This document shows, piece by piece, positions 15,571 to 23,813 of a stretch of DNA of 64,000 nucleotides. The position numbers were made by a program, and so were the translations under genes. Location of the stretch: IMG/VR virus record IMGVR_UViG_3300031463_000001, positions 60,899-124,898 of that record. One strand, 5' to 3'. Origin of the DNA: a virus. The notes beneath the pieces are model-generated. The model searched no databases. It saw only the letters and a program-made list of their open reading frames with translations, and was not told the DNA's origin. Position 1 is the stretch's first letter. Each line of letters begins with the position of its first letter.

Positions 15571-15615
15571 AGATGGGAAAGTAATAATAGGAGGACCGAG
15601 GTTACTTTCCCATCT
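15571..15615. terminator. Stem-loop B (14-bp perfect stem, 17-nt loop)
   Basis: AGATGGGAAAGTAA at 15571-15584 pairs perfectly with TTACTTTCCCATCT at 15602-15615. The loop is 17 nt, the same as in stem-loop A, and both stems share GATGGGA. It follows the stop of the leftward gene ending at 15623 by 8 bp. Transcription terminator, RNA processing site or protein-binding pair are all possible. Confidence 0.6.
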
Positions 15616-15622
15616 AAATTTT

Positions 15623-16237
15623 TTAGAGATCCTCACAATTATATTCCTTTTCTAATTTGTTTACTAATTTTTTCATAGATTTAGGAAAGAAATTTTTTTC
15701 ATAGAAACATCTTATTACTGGATAGATGGATGGATATTCTTTTACAAATCTATCTAATTCGTTTTTCTTTTTTAATAATTTAAAATAATATTCAGCATAA
15801 CTATATCTTATATGAAGTACATCACTATCTTCTGTCACCTCAAAATCATCTAAATTATCTACTAGATAATCTACTATCATTTTTTCTACGTTCTTATCTT
15901 TTATATCTACTTCAAAATTACTTATATAATATAATGCTGTCTCAGGATCTTTCAATACTAAATCTTTTCCGATCCAATGTTCTGGATCTGGCTCAAGGTC
16001 AAAATTATACATATAAGCCCATGCGAGGTCTGGATCAGATAACATTTGTTTCATTTTATTTTCAGGGAATTCAATATCTATATTGTAATATATTTTATAG
16101 AGTAAGTTAGGATCATTTATGTGAGGTAACAAAGCTTTAATCATATCCTCTTTTTCTTTTTCTTCGTCATTGCTAAATATCTCCCAAACTACATCTTCTA
16201 TTTTTTTGGAGTCTCTTAATAACTCTTCTGTATTCAT
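15623..16237 (-). CDS. Remote helical-repeat paralogue
   Basis: A 204-residue acidic protein. 'MNTEELLRDSKKIEDVVWEI', 'ALLPHINDPNLLYKIYYN', 'TALYYISNFEVDIKD' and 'YFKLLKKKNELDRFVKEYPS' follow the family order of N-module, degenerate repeats and cap. Strong AAGGAGGACGTT site and TATAAT-like sequence upstream. Followed by two stem-loops. Function unknown. Confidence 0.65.
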   Translation of the reverse strand: MNTEELLRDSKKIEDVVWEIFSNDEEKEKEDMIKALLPHINDPNLLYKIYYNIDIEFPENKMKQMLSDPDLAWAYMYNFDLEPDPEHWIGKDLVLKDPETALYYISNFEVDIKDKNVEKMIVDYLVDNLDDFEVTEDSDVLHIRYSYAEYYFKLLKKKNELDRFVKEYPSIYPVIRCFYEKNFFPKSMKKLVNKLEKEYNCEDL

Positions 16238-16429
16238 AACGTCCTCCTTTTTTATTTTTATTTTATAATTATAATACTAAATTAAACAAAATTTTTTATT
16301 TTTTTGTGAACCTGGGGATATGAAAAAATTAATTTAAAAACCCAAACTGAGGGTCTGGTTTTAAGGAATTAAGTTCGAAACTGATTTAAGAGAAGCTTTT
16401 TAGACCCACAGGACTGTTTAATTTTAGTT

Positions 16430-17737
16430 TCACTTCTCATCGAAGACTATCACTCGATGGTCACTCCTTTTCATTCCTTCTAATACCTTTTTCTCCTCCT
16501 CATTTTCGCACAGCCATACAATTTTGGGTTTGGGCCATTTTGTAACTCTCTGACTCCAATATCCATCTGTGACTCCAATTATGAGGTCAATCTCTTTTTC
16601 ATTCTCTTTCAACCAAGTAATGGCTGGCACAATATCAGTTCCACCTCCTCCAGCAAGTTCGACTTTATGTTTGACCTCCCAATCTTTGATCACCCTGAAG
16701 TTAACGTCAAACTCTATGAAGTATTTAACTTCTATTAATTCTTGAGAGATCATCTCTTTAATCCCTCTGATGACTCTCCCATAGAATTTATCACTCTCGA
16801 ATAGAGAGCCAGAAGTATCAAACAAGATCGCAACCCCTATCTTGCTCTCTTTCTTTTTCTTTCCTGGAATGACGATCTCATCATCATCATTCCTTCTATT
16901 AACTCTTGCGTAGCTGTTATCTGCGGTAGAAGGAAGAGTCCCAATTACATTCTTTAACACTTCCTTCCATTTCGCAGGTAACTTTTCTAGGAGGTCAAGA
17001 ATCCTAGATAACTCTCCAGGAAGTTTCCCAGCCAACTTATTCATCTCACTCTTGATTCCCTTCTTTACGTCTTCCTTTATTCTTTCTTTTTCTAAGGGAC
17101 TGTTTTTAAATTCGTCCCTCAGTTTCTCGTGATCGTCAACCGTTTGACGATCTCCTTTTTCTTCGCCCTCACCTCCTTCACCTCCTTCACCTTCTTCACC
17201 TCCTTCACTTCCTTCCTTCCCTTTACCTGCTCCGCTATTTTTCCCATTACATTTACCTCCCTGTGAAGGACAATCTTCATTAATTTTTATATTTTTCTGA
17301 AGTTTCATGAATATCTCTTCTGCGGAATCTTCCTCTTGGACTTCCTTATTGAATTGCCTCAGCCAATCGTGAGTCACAAAAGGCTTTCTACATAATAAGG
17401 GAAGATTCTGATTTATCGTAGCATCCTCAGCCCAGTTGGCCATCATATTCGAAGGTAATCTTTCAAAGTGTCCCATTGCCACATGGAGACACTCGTGCAT
17501 TACAATCTGGGCCAATAATTCTTCTCCATTAACATTTAGTTTGTGGGCCAATTCCTTCAATTTCTTTACATTGACCCACATTTTTTCTTTCCCAACACCC
17601 GCTGGGAAAGGGAGAGTGTCATCTCTAACAATCTCCCTCTTGGTCAGCACATAAACCAACGTGCGACCGTAGGTGGACCTAATTACTACGTTAGTAATTA
17701 GGTCCCTCAACTCTGAGTCTCGAATTTCCAGATTCAT
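16430..17737 (-). CDS. VWA-domain protein with HEXXH metallopeptidase-like N-terminus
   Basis: A 435-residue protein of the DUF2201/VWA-like group. 'IVMHECLHVAMGH' is an HEXXH zinc-metallopeptidase motif near residue 90, followed by 'WAEDATINQ'. A Gly/Glu/Lys-rich linker occupies about residues 170-200. The C-terminal VWA domain has the metal-site motif 'FDTSGSLFES', 'GGGGTDI' and 'GVTDGYW'. Such proteins work with MoxR AAA+ ATPases, and the partner gene lies directly upstream with an ATGA overlap. Target unknown. The pair is clearly richer in GC than its surroundings, suggesting later acquisition. Confidence 0.85.
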   Translation of the reverse strand: MNLEIRDSELRDLITNVVIRSTYGRTLVYVLTKREIVRDDTLPFPAGVGKEKMWVNVKKLKELAHKLNVNGEELLAQIVMHECLHVAMGHFERLPSNMMANWAEDATINQNLPLLCRKPFVTHDWLRQFNKEVQEEDSAEEIFMKLQKNIKINEDCPSQGGKCNGKNSGAGKGKEGSEGGEEGEGGEGGEGEEKGDRQTVDDHEKLRDEFKNSPLEKERIKEDVKKGIKSEMNKLAGKLPGELSRILDLLEKLPAKWKEVLKNVIGTLPSTADNSYARVNRRNDDDEIVIPGKKKKESKIGVAILFDTSGSLFESDKFYGRVIRGIKEMISQELIEVKYFIEFDVNFRVIKDWEVKHKVELAGGGGTDIVPAITWLKENEKEIDLIIGVTDGYWSQRVTKWPKPKIVWLCENEEEKKVLEGMKRSDHRVIVFDEK

Positions 17738-18819
17738 TTGTCCTCCATTTTATCAAGTATTTCTTTAAGTTTAGGAATATCTTTTTCGTCTATTCCTAAA
17801 CGTGCTGCAACCCACGTATCAAACTCTTTATCACTGACTTTCCATTTTGGAGCCTCTCGCCATATAGACGAAAGCCAAGCAAGTATCAATTCTCTGTCTT
17901 TGTCTTTCAAGTAGTTAAACACTTTGAGGAAGTCTTCCTTCTTTACTCCCACATTCTTCTTGATGCCTGACTCTAATAAGGTAATCCTATCCCCTTTGTC
18001 TATCTGGTCTAGTAACTCTGGATTTTTGATTACCTCTTCATAGGAAGGCAATTTAGGTTTAAAGTTTACCAACGCCAAAGCAGCTGTCCTTCCTATAAGA
18101 CCTATCAACATTGGAAGACTTATTCCATTTCTTTCTTGCTCGGCTATCAAAGCTCTCTCCCAAGTCCTTGGACAAGCAAAGCCCTGATAGACATCTTCGT
18201 CGAACTCTTCATTAGGAGCAATCAATTTTTCATTTTCGGCGAAGAATCTCTTTAAGAAAGAGCTCATTAAGCCTCTCTTTTCCATGTAGCTTATCCAGCC
18301 TGACTTGTCTCCCTTGACGACGTAGTAACACACTCTGGCTTTCCAAGCCACGTCGTCTTCCCTTACATTGTACTCGCCTGATGGATTGATCGCCCCAAGA
18401 ATTCTCACACTTGAGGGATCAAACTTTAACTCCTTGACCTTCCATTCGGCTAACAATTGAAAGACAGAGTGAGCCAAAGCAGGTTTCGCTCTATTATATT
18501 CGTCTAGGAATATTACGCTTTTCTCTCCCCTGCTCTGTCTCTCAAGTATTTCTCGCCACATAGGCAGAGCTCTCCATTCTACCTCATCTTTCACTTTAAT
18601 AGCAAAGCCAAGGACGTCTCCTACATCCTCAGCCTGGGCTAAGTGAATCACAAATGCTTTCGCACCTGTTGATTCACACGCTTGTAACACTCTGGCTGTT
18701 TTCCCTAAGCCAGTGTTACCCACTAATACCAGTGGCAACATATCTTTCGCCCTTATATGTGCCACTAACTCACTGTCGAGATTTCTCTCGACTATCTTTA
18801 TCTCTTCTCTCTCTTTCAT
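17734..18819 (-). CDS. MoxR-type AAA+ ATPase
   Basis: A 361-residue AAA+ ATPase. Walker A 'VGNTGLGKTARVLQ', Walker B 'VIFLDEYNRA', sensor 1 'RILGAINPSGEY'. MoxR ATPases act as chaperone-like remodellers paired with VWA proteins; here the VWA gene follows with an ATGA overlap. AGGAGG site upstream, behind a 10-bp inverted repeat in the leader (18837-18870). Alternative: a more general phage AAA+ (e.g. CbbQ/NirQ-like). Substrate unknown. Confidence 0.88.
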   Translation of the reverse strand: MKEREEIKIVERNLDSELVAHIRAKDMLPLVLVGNTGLGKTARVLQACESTGAKAFVIHLAQAEDVGDVLGFAIKVKDEVEWRALPMWREILERQSRGEKSVIFLDEYNRAKPALAHSVFQLLAEWKVKELKFDPSSVRILGAINPSGEYNVREDDVAWKARVCYYVVKGDKSGWISYMEKRGLMSSFLKRFFAENEKLIAPNEEFDEDVYQGFACPRTWERALIAEQERNGISLPMLIGLIGRTAALALVNFKPKLPSYEEVIKNPELLDQIDKGDRITLLESGIKKNVGVKKEDFLKVFNYLKDKDRELILAWLSSIWREAPKWKVSDKEFDTWVAARLGIDEKDIPKLKEILDKMEDK

Positions 18820-18836
18820 TCGGTCCTCCTTTTTTT

Positions 18837-18870
18837 AATTTTCCCTTTAACGACAACATGAGGGAAAATT
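18837..18870 (-). promoter_or_regulatory. 10-bp inverted repeat in the MoxR/VWA leader
   Basis: AATTTTCCCT (18837-18846) and AGGGAAAATT (18861-18870) form a perfect stem around a 14-nt loop just upstream of the AGGAGG site. The loop read on the minus strand holds TTGTCGTT, the core of the promoter-like motif seen elsewhere. It may be an operator or a 5'-leader hairpin that controls the ATPase operon. Confidence 0.45.
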
Positions 18871-19000
18871 ATTTATTTTATAATATATATACAACTAGGC
18901 CTTTAATTTTTTTATTTTTTGAAAGTCTAATTTTAATCCCTCTTAATATCGACGAACGTAGATTTAAACCCGCTGGATTTTTAAATCCTTAAGGAAGAGT

Positions 19001-19017
19001 CCCCGCTTTATGCGGGG
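19001..19017. terminator. GC-rich hairpin CCCCGC/GCGGGG
   Basis: A 6-bp all-GC stem with a 5-nt loop, rare in this AT-rich sequence, flanked by AGAGT (18996-19000) and ACTCT (19030-19034) that could close a larger structure including the palindrome AGAATTCT. No T-run follows, so a regulatory RNA element is as likely as a terminator. Confidence 0.45.
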
Positions 19018-19045
19018 AGAGAATTCTAGACTCTGAGGCCCCACC

Positions 19046-19092
19046 TCGATAACATTATTTTATGTTATAATGCTTCATTTCGATAACATTAT
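19046..19092. repeat. Two TCGATAACATTAT direct repeats, 34 bp apart, with a nested palindrome
   Basis: Copies at 19046-19058 and 19080-19092. The first overlaps the palindrome ATAACAT (19049-19055)/ATGTTAT (19062-19068). Arranged like an operator for a dimeric regulator. Confidence 0.5.
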
Positions 19093-19297
19093 CTTAGAGT
19101 ATAACCTTGATGATACAAAAGTTTATGCTACTCCCCAAAAACACCCATCAAGGAACACGCTCCACACAAAAACTCAAAAGGGACTCAACACAAAAGGAAC
19201 CTGGTTAATGGTTATGACCCCACGTGAATTTTTTTGCTAAAAAAATCCACTAAAGGGGGAAAATACATCAAAAAAAAGAAGGTAATGATTTTCTTTT

Positions 19298-19318
19298 TAT
19301 CGTTAAGGATTTATATAT
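19298..19318 (+). promoter_or_regulatory. Candidate promoter upstream of the gene at 19330
   Basis: TTATCGTTAAGGATTTATATA lies just before the GGAGG site of the gene at 19330. It resembles ATTATCGTTTATGATTTAAATA at 23173 and the TGTCGTTTTTGATTTT strings on the minus strand. Confidence 0.35.
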
Positions 19319-19329
19319 TGGAGGTAGTT

Positions 19330-20196
19330 ATGGAAATAGAAAGAATACTAAGAGACCCCACAATATTAGAGAAAGGTTATACAGTGAAGGATGCAAGATT
19401 GAGGAAACTGATAAAACAGGCAACCGAAAAATATTATATGAATTATGGAAATTACAGTGGTGAGGAGTACGTGGAAGCATTTTCAGCTCACCTAGAAGCC
19501 GAAAAAGCATTTAAAAAAGCAGAAGATTTACTATTAGAGGATAAAGAGCTACCTCCAGAGATAATAGATGCAATAGCAAAAGTGCCTCGCTATGCAGAAC
19601 AATTAGGAGAACTTTTGATAGATTTTAATAAAGACGTACCCACTAAGATAAAGGATAGTATTAAATGGCATAGTGACTATTCTAATAATTTTATAGCACA
19701 TTTAATAGAAAAAGATAAAGACGTACCCCAAGAATTTATTGAAAAAATAAATGGGGGTAATTTATCCCGTTTATTTTTTAAATATTTAGAAAGAGGTAAA
19801 ACGATACCTCCCGAAGTTTTGGATAATTTTAGGCATGCCCCAACAACTTCACTAAAGGTAGCTTTAAAGCTTATAGACATGGGTAAAGAGATTCCTCTTC
19901 CCATATTAGAAGGAATAGGACAAGATCATTATGATGCTACAGAATTTGCAGATTATTTATTAGAAAAGAAAGGTGAAGTTGCTCCAGAACCAATTATAAG
20001 AGGATTATTGAAAGACTCTTTTGCAGCAGGTAATTATGCAGTAGATTTAGCAGAATTGGATATTCCTGTTCCTCAACTTTTGATTGATGGATTAGACCCT
20101 TTCCAATTAGGAAGATACAAAGAAGTATTAAGAATGAAGTTTAGTCAACAACATCCGGGTGAAGACCTTCCAGATTATTTGGATTATGGAAGTTAA
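19330..20196 (+). CDS. Helical-repeat protein of a second type
   Basis: 288 residues from ATG 19330 (GGAGG eight bases upstream); longer in-frame starts lack a ribosome site. It opens 'MEIERILRDPTILEKGY'. Units of about 32 residues recur: 'LLIDFNKDVPTKIKDSI', 'HLIEKDKDVPQEFIEKI', 'YLERGKTIPPEVLDNF', 'LIDMGKEIPLPILEGI', each with the form LL-x-x-(G/D)K-x-(I/V)P-x-x-I. The style is like, but distinct from, the 26-residue family. It probably forms an alpha solenoid for protein binding. Function unknown. Confidence 0.75.
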   Translation: MEIERILRDPTILEKGYTVKDARLRKLIKQATEKYYMNYGNYSGEEYVEAFSAHLEAEKAFKKAEDLLLEDKELPPEIIDAIAKVPRYAEQLGELLIDFNKDVPTKIKDSIKWHSDYSNNFIAHLIEKDKDVPQEFIEKINGGNLSRLFFKYLERGKTIPPEVLDNFRHAPTTSLKVALKLIDMGKEIPLPILEGIGQDHYDATEFADYLLEKKGEVAPEPIIRGLLKDSFAAGNYAVDLAELDIPVPQLLIDGLDPFQLGRYKEVLRMKFSQQHPGEDLPDYLDYGS

Positions 20197-20199
20197 CTC

Positions 20200-20382
20200 C
20201 TAGCTAATGTACACTCTTTTGAGATTTCTTTTCCGAGATATTATATTTTTAAAAAAATCCTTAATCTCATCCAAAGTACCAACACATCGAACTATTCGAT
20301 CTTCGTCGGATACGACATATTTATACCAAGTACCTTCATTTTTTCGACTAATTCTATAAAACACATCTTTTTTGCAACTCAT
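20200..20382 (-). CDS. Small hypothetical protein
   Basis: About 60 residues, 'MSCKKDVFYRISRKNEGTWY' at the start. ATG 20382 with GGGGGTT upstream is preferred; an ATG 12 codons-bases earlier is also in frame. Convergent with the repeat-protein gene, with a 3-bp gap. No family recognised. Confidence 0.5.
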   Translation of the reverse strand: MSCKKDVFYRISRKNEGTWYKYVVSDEDRIVRCVGTLDEIKDFFKNIISRKRNLKRVYIS

Positions 20383-20407
20383 TCTAACCCCCATTCACAA
20401 CATTCCT

Positions 20408-20737
20408 TTATCGAGATTTAATAGTAAAGATTGCAGGATTTATTACACCTTTTTCGTCACCCTTACCAAATTGTTTATTCCAATATAATTTAAACTCTTC
20501 TCCTCGAGGATGAAAGTGAGCTATAGCTGCAGCCATACAACCAGCTTGGAATCCTGTAATATCGCTATCTTTAATTCCTAATCTTTCAGCCTCTTCACAC
20601 GACATTCCTTTATCGAGATTTTCGCACACCTTAACAACAACATCAACGACAGCACTCCCATAAGGATCGTCGTTCTTTTGAACGTAATTTTCCCATTCAT
20701 GTTTTAACTCTTCAGTTTTTGTTGTTATCATTTTCAT
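20408..20737 (-). CDS. Conserved phage-type hypothetical protein
   Basis: A 109-residue protein with 'NDDPYGSAVVDVVVKVCENL' and 'DSDITGFQAGCMAAAIAHFH'. The NDDPYG...ITGFQ-G-A pattern is one I recall from small conserved phage proteins of unknown role. Good CGGAGGAGAA site. Part of a leftward run of small genes. Confidence 0.6.
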   Translation of the reverse strand: MKMITTKTEELKHEWENYVQKNDDPYGSAVVDVVVKVCENLDKGMSCEEAERLGIKDSDITGFQAGCMAAAIAHFHPRGEEFKLYWNKQFGKGDEKGVINPAIFTIKSR

Positions 20738-20762
20738 TTTTTCTCCTCCGTTAAAGATTTTT

Positions 20763-20966
20763 TCATTTTGGTTCCTTACGAAATTTATCTATCTTATCAG
20801 CTAAAGAATTAAAGGAATCTACCTCAAACTTATACTCATCAGGAAGTCCATTTGTTAATATTATTAAGGAAGCATGGATGTGATTAGGATAACATGTTAT
20901 TCTCATTTCCCAATCTTTATATTTTCGTTTTAATTTATTTGTTATAATATCCATTTTATTTTTCAT
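20763..20966 (-). CDS. Hypothetical protein
   Basis: A 67-residue protein with 'WEMRITCYPNHIHASLIILT', AAAGGATAAATT upstream. It is four bases from its upstream neighbour, so co-transcribed. No family recognised. Confidence 0.55.
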   Translation of the reverse strand: MKNKMDIITNKLKRKYKDWEMRITCYPNHIHASLIILTNGLPDEYKFEVDSFNSLADKIDKFRKEPK

Positions 20967-20969
20967 AAT

Positions 20970-21233
20970 TTATCCTTTAAAATTTACTTTATATTCTTTT
21001 GGAGGAACATAATAATTAAAGATTGGTTCAAGTTCATTTTCATTTATTATTTGATTATTTTTATCTATGTGAACATAAAATGTTTTTGGAACTTTTGGAG
21101 GAACATAATACTGTTCACTAGATATTTTAACTCCATTTCTAGTAGAGAATGGACCTAGAAAACAGGCTCCTCCAGAATTTATAAACACGATAGCTTTATT
21201 GTAACACTTAATTTTAGACTTTTGTGGTTTCAT
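20970..21233 (-). CDS. Hypothetical protein with repeated YYVPPK motif
   Basis: An 87-residue protein with an AGGAGGAAACT site. The sequence YYVPPK occurs twice ('EQYYVPPKVPKTFYV' and 'FNYYVPPKEYKVN'). 'AIVFINSGGACFLGPFSTR' precedes it. Function unknown. Confidence 0.6.
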   Translation of the reverse strand: MKPQKSKIKCYNKAIVFINSGGACFLGPFSTRNGVKISSEQYYVPPKVPKTFYVHIDKNNQIINENELEPIFNYYVPPKEYKVNFKG

Positions 21234-21242
21234 AGTTTCCTC

Positions 21243-21416
21243 CTATTTTATGAATTTCCAACAAATCCAGATCCACACCAAAATCCAACTTAGCATCATA
21301 GTTGTTACAAATTTAACTCTTTCTTTATCACCCTCATTACTGATAAATAGTGTAGAAATTGACGCAAATATCAGCATTGTTATAATTCCTCCACCAATGT
21401 ATAGGAACCAATTCAT
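21243..21416 (-). CDS. Small membrane protein, 57 aa
   Basis: ATG 21416 behind a very good AAGGAGGTGAATTCAA site opens a 57-codon frame. Two hydrophobic stretches are visible: 'WFLYIGGGIITMLIFASIS' and, after a charged loop NEGDKERVK, 'MMLSWILVWIWICWKFI'. It is probably an inner-membrane hairpin protein. Such small phage membrane proteins can be holins or superinfection-exclusion factors, but nothing here decides. Confidence 0.65.
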   Translation of the reverse strand: MNWFLYIGGGIITMLIFASISTLFISNEGDKERVKFVTTMMLSWILVWIWICWKFIK

Positions 21417-21430
21417 TTGAATTCACCTCC

Positions 21431-21832
21431 TTATATATAATTATCTTTTATATATTGTTTTTTAAGATAAAAAATTATTAAATAATTATCTTTCATTAAA
21501 ATCCATTTATAAATTCCGAAAAAATGTTCATTTATAATTTTTGAAATATTATAGTCTGTAAATTCTTGAACAATTTTTGCAAATTTGCTTGAAGTTAATA
21601 TTTCTCTTTGTTCATATTCTATTATTTGATGATCATTGTGTTTAAACATATTCACATTAGTGAATATTTTTTTCTTGTCAAGATATATTCCTTTTTCGGA
21701 AATTGTTATATGTTTTTTCTTTTTAAATATTTTTTTATTCCCCCAACAGTTAAGAACAAATTCTTCAAGATTATTTCTCCAGTTATTATTTTGAAGTTCT
21801 AACTCTAATCTTTTGTATTCTTTTTTATTCAT
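21431..21832 (-). CDS. Hypothetical protein
   Basis: A 133-residue, very Lys/Ile/Asn-rich protein with AAGGAG upstream. It contains 'YKRLELELQNNNWRNNLEEF' and a C-terminal 'EHFFGIYKWILMKDNYLIIF'. No family recognised. Confidence 0.55.
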   Translation of the reverse strand: MNKKEYKRLELELQNNNWRNNLEEFVLNCWGNKKIFKKKKHITISEKGIYLDKKKIFTNVNMFKHNDHQIIEYEQREILTSSKFAKIVQEFTDYNISKIINEHFFGIYKWILMKDNYLIIFYLKKQYIKDNYI

Positions 21833-21875
21833 TTTCTCCTTATTACTCCTATTATTTCTTTTTGCATCTTACCGC

Positions 21876-22202
21876 CTATTCTAATGGTTCTATCTCATAA
21901 TTCAAGTTGATTGTTTTATCCATTACATATATAAACCACTTATAAAAAAGTTCTTTTTCAAGTTTAATTATATCCTTATTAGGAAGAGAAGATTTAATAA
22001 TGATAAAAAGTTCATCCCATCCTTCTTCAGGATCTATACAATATTCTAATTGAAGATGAGATTTATAACCTAAAATACTATTAATTTTTTGTGCAGAATC
22101 CAAAAGAATTTTAATTAATTTTTTATTTTGAGAAAGAAAATTCTTAATATCATCAGGATTCTTAAATTCAAAAATATTTTCAAGTTTTTCGACTTTGTTC
22201 AT
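21876..22202 (-). CDS. Hypothetical protein
   Basis: A 108-residue acidic helical protein, 'MNKVEKLENIFEFKNPDDIK' at the start. It overlaps the stop of the upstream gene by ATGA and so is translationally coupled. No family recognised. Confidence 0.55.
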   Translation of the reverse strand: MNKVEKLENIFEFKNPDDIKNFLSQNKKLIKILLDSAQKINSILGYKSHLQLEYCIDPEEGWDELFIIIKSSLPNKDIIKLEKELFYKWFIYVMDKTINLNYEIEPLE

Positions 22203-22687
22203 TTTTTCCTTTTTATATTATTCATTTTTCTTTTAAGTTTTTGCTTTAATTCAGAAATTTCTTTCAAAGCCTTATTAAAAAGGTCTTCACTTACCCATCG
22301 ACATTTTTCTGGAGTATTATCTTCGTAAACCAATACGTTCCAGTTACATCCTAATATTTCTACGTTTCTTATTGTATAAGAAAACAAAGCTCTTTCTATT
22401 TCGTTTCCTATTGTTATTATTTCTATTTTGGTATATCTAGCTTTTTTATTTATACTCTCTTTTATAAATTCTTTAAATCTTCCACAATTAGGATCTACCT
22501 CTCCTATATATGCCACATAACATTTCTTTACATCATAGCACCTCAAATCATTCCACTTTATAGCTCCATATTCAAATTTTCTTTCTATTTCTTTTTTTAC
22601 CTCTCCATTTTCATAGAAAGATTCTATTAATGCATTTATTTCTTCTTTAATTTTTTCTTCTTCTTTAATTTTTTCTTCTTCGTTCAT
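22199..22687 (-). CDS. Hypothetical protein with charged helical ends
   Basis: A 162-residue protein. The N-terminus repeats EEKIKE, and the C-terminus is a basic helix ('LKQKLKRKMNNIKRKK'). Middle: 'CYVAYIGEVDPNCGRFKEFI' and 'LGCNWNVLVYEDNTPEKCRW'. AGGAGG site upstream. No family recognised. Confidence 0.55.
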   Translation of the reverse strand: MNEEEKIKEEEKIKEEINALIESFYENGEVKKEIERKFEYGAIKWNDLRCYDVKKCYVAYIGEVDPNCGRFKEFIKESINKKARYTKIEIITIGNEIERALFSYTIRNVEILGCNWNVLVYEDNTPEKCRWVSEDLFNKALKEISELKQKLKRKMNNIKRKK

Positions 22688-22770
22688 TTTAACCTCCTAT
22701 TACTTTTTTGGTTTTTTGGGATTAATTTTTTTTGAATATTCTTTTTTTGAATTCTTAAAGGGTGAACCTC

Positions 22771-23115
22771 CTAATTAATGCACTTCATAACATGTTTCAT
22801 AAATAAATAAGCAATCCAACAAACAAAGAAAATGCCAAAAATTAGATAAGGAACAAAAGAAAGAGGATAACCTAAAGTTTCCCATTTTGAAACCGAATTA
22901 TTTAAATGGGGAGAATTAAGGTAATTAAGGGAAAGCTTTTTGATTGAGTTATTGATAAGATCAAGTTCCTTAAATGTTTCTTTCTTAGCCATATTTAAAG
23001 GTTTCCCAGCGGAAACTTTATTTCGTATAACTTGAGCAGCCTGTCGAGCAGTATTCTGAACTATCTCCAAAGAATAAATTTCTTGACGAACTTTTACATC
23101 ATCCCTTTTATTCAT
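22771..23115 (-). CDS. Membrane-anchored hypothetical protein (C-terminal TM)
   Basis: A 114-residue protein: an N-terminal soluble helical part and a C-terminal hydrophobic segment 'FVPYLIFGIFFVCWIAYLF' followed by 'MKHVMKCIN', typical of a tail-anchored or single-pass protein. TTGGAGGAAGCTT site. Possibly envelope-associated; function unknown. Confidence 0.6.
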   Translation of the reverse strand: MNKRDDVKVRQEIYSLEIVQNTARQAAQVIRNKVSAGKPLNMAKKETFKELDLINNSIKKLSLNYLNSPHLNNSVSKWETLGYPLSFVPYLIFGIFFVCWIAYLFMKHVMKCIN

Positions 23116-23172
23116 AAGCTTCCTCCAATAATGATATTACACATATGGTTTAGTTTTTTTTGCCCTTTCGAA

Positions 23173-23193
23173 TTATCGTTTATGATTTAAATA
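23173..23193 (+). promoter_or_regulatory. Candidate promoter upstream of the paralogue at 23205
   Basis: TATCGTTTATGATTTAAATAG lies 12 bp before the start codon, near the divergent gene start at 23115. It matches the recurring motif form TCGTTTxxGATTT. Confidence 0.4.
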
Positions 23194-23204
23194 GAAGAAT
23201 TAGT

Positions 23205-23813
23205 ATGAAAAAAGAAAGTAAAATAAATATTGTTGATTTATTAAAAGATCCAAATAAAGCTAAAGAAGTATTAACAATGGCTATAGATAATGGAAATAAA
23301 GAATTAGCCGAATTGTTAATTCCTATAGCCAAAGATCCCTATTTAACGTATAGTTATGCCTACTTAATAAATAAACCAGTTAAAGATGAGTTTGAAGATA
23401 TTATTGCTAAAAATTCTTTTTATTCTTATCAATATGCATTAGATATTTTACAGGGACCTTTCCTAAAAGGAGAAGATGCTATCTCTAAAAGTTCAGAATA
23501 TTCTTATAGATATGCCTTAAATATTTTACATAAACCATTTCCTAAGGGTGAGGATGCCATTACTAAAAATTCTTTTTATTCTTATCATTATGCTGCAGAT
23601 GTTTTACATAAACCATTTCCTAAAGGAGAAAATACTATTGCTGGAGATTCTTTTTATTCTTATAATTATGCTAAAGATATATTAAAAGATAGATTTATTA
23701 AAGGAGAAAAAACAATAATAAATTCAGAATGGTTAAATGATTATATTAGGTTTCTTAAAGAGATAAATAAACTAGATGAATTCTTAAATGATCATCCAGA
23801 GGTTAAATTATGA
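23205..23813 (+). CDS. Helical-repeat paralogue, four repeats
   Basis: About 202 residues from ATG 23205. N-module 'INIVDLLKDPNKAKEVLTMA', four repeats such as 'SYQYALDILQGPFLKGEDAI' and 'SYHYAADVLHKPFPKGENTI', cap 'FLKEINKLDEFLNDHPEV'. The start has no obvious Shine-Dalgarno site; a longer in-frame start at 23160 seems unlikely. Its end overlaps the next copy by ATGA with GAGGT upstream. It is close to the copies of the left array but on the opposite strand. Confidence 0.82.
   Translation: MKKESKINIVDLLKDPNKAKEVLTMAIDNGNKELAELLIPIAKDPYLTYSYAYLINKPVKDEFEDIIAKNSFYSYQYALDILQGPFLKGEDAISKSSEYSYRYALNILHKPFPKGEDAITKNSFYSYHYAADVLHKPFPKGENTIAGDSFYSYNYAKDILKDRFIKGEKTIINSEWLNDYIRFLKEINKLDEFLNDHPEVKL

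Larger units (their letters stand above)
18871..19329. promoter_or_regulatory. Divergent intergenic region with hairpins and repeats
   Basis: The region separates leftward and rightward genes. It contains TATAAT-rich sequence near 18870-18890, the hairpin GGATTT-TT-AAATCC (18975-18988), the strong hairpin CCCCGC-TTTAT-GCGGGG (19001-19017) inside an outer AGAGT/ACTCT pair, two TCGATAACATTAT copies, and a promoter-like motif at 19298-19318. No gene is convincing in it. It looks like a control region or a structured RNA. Confidence 0.5.
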
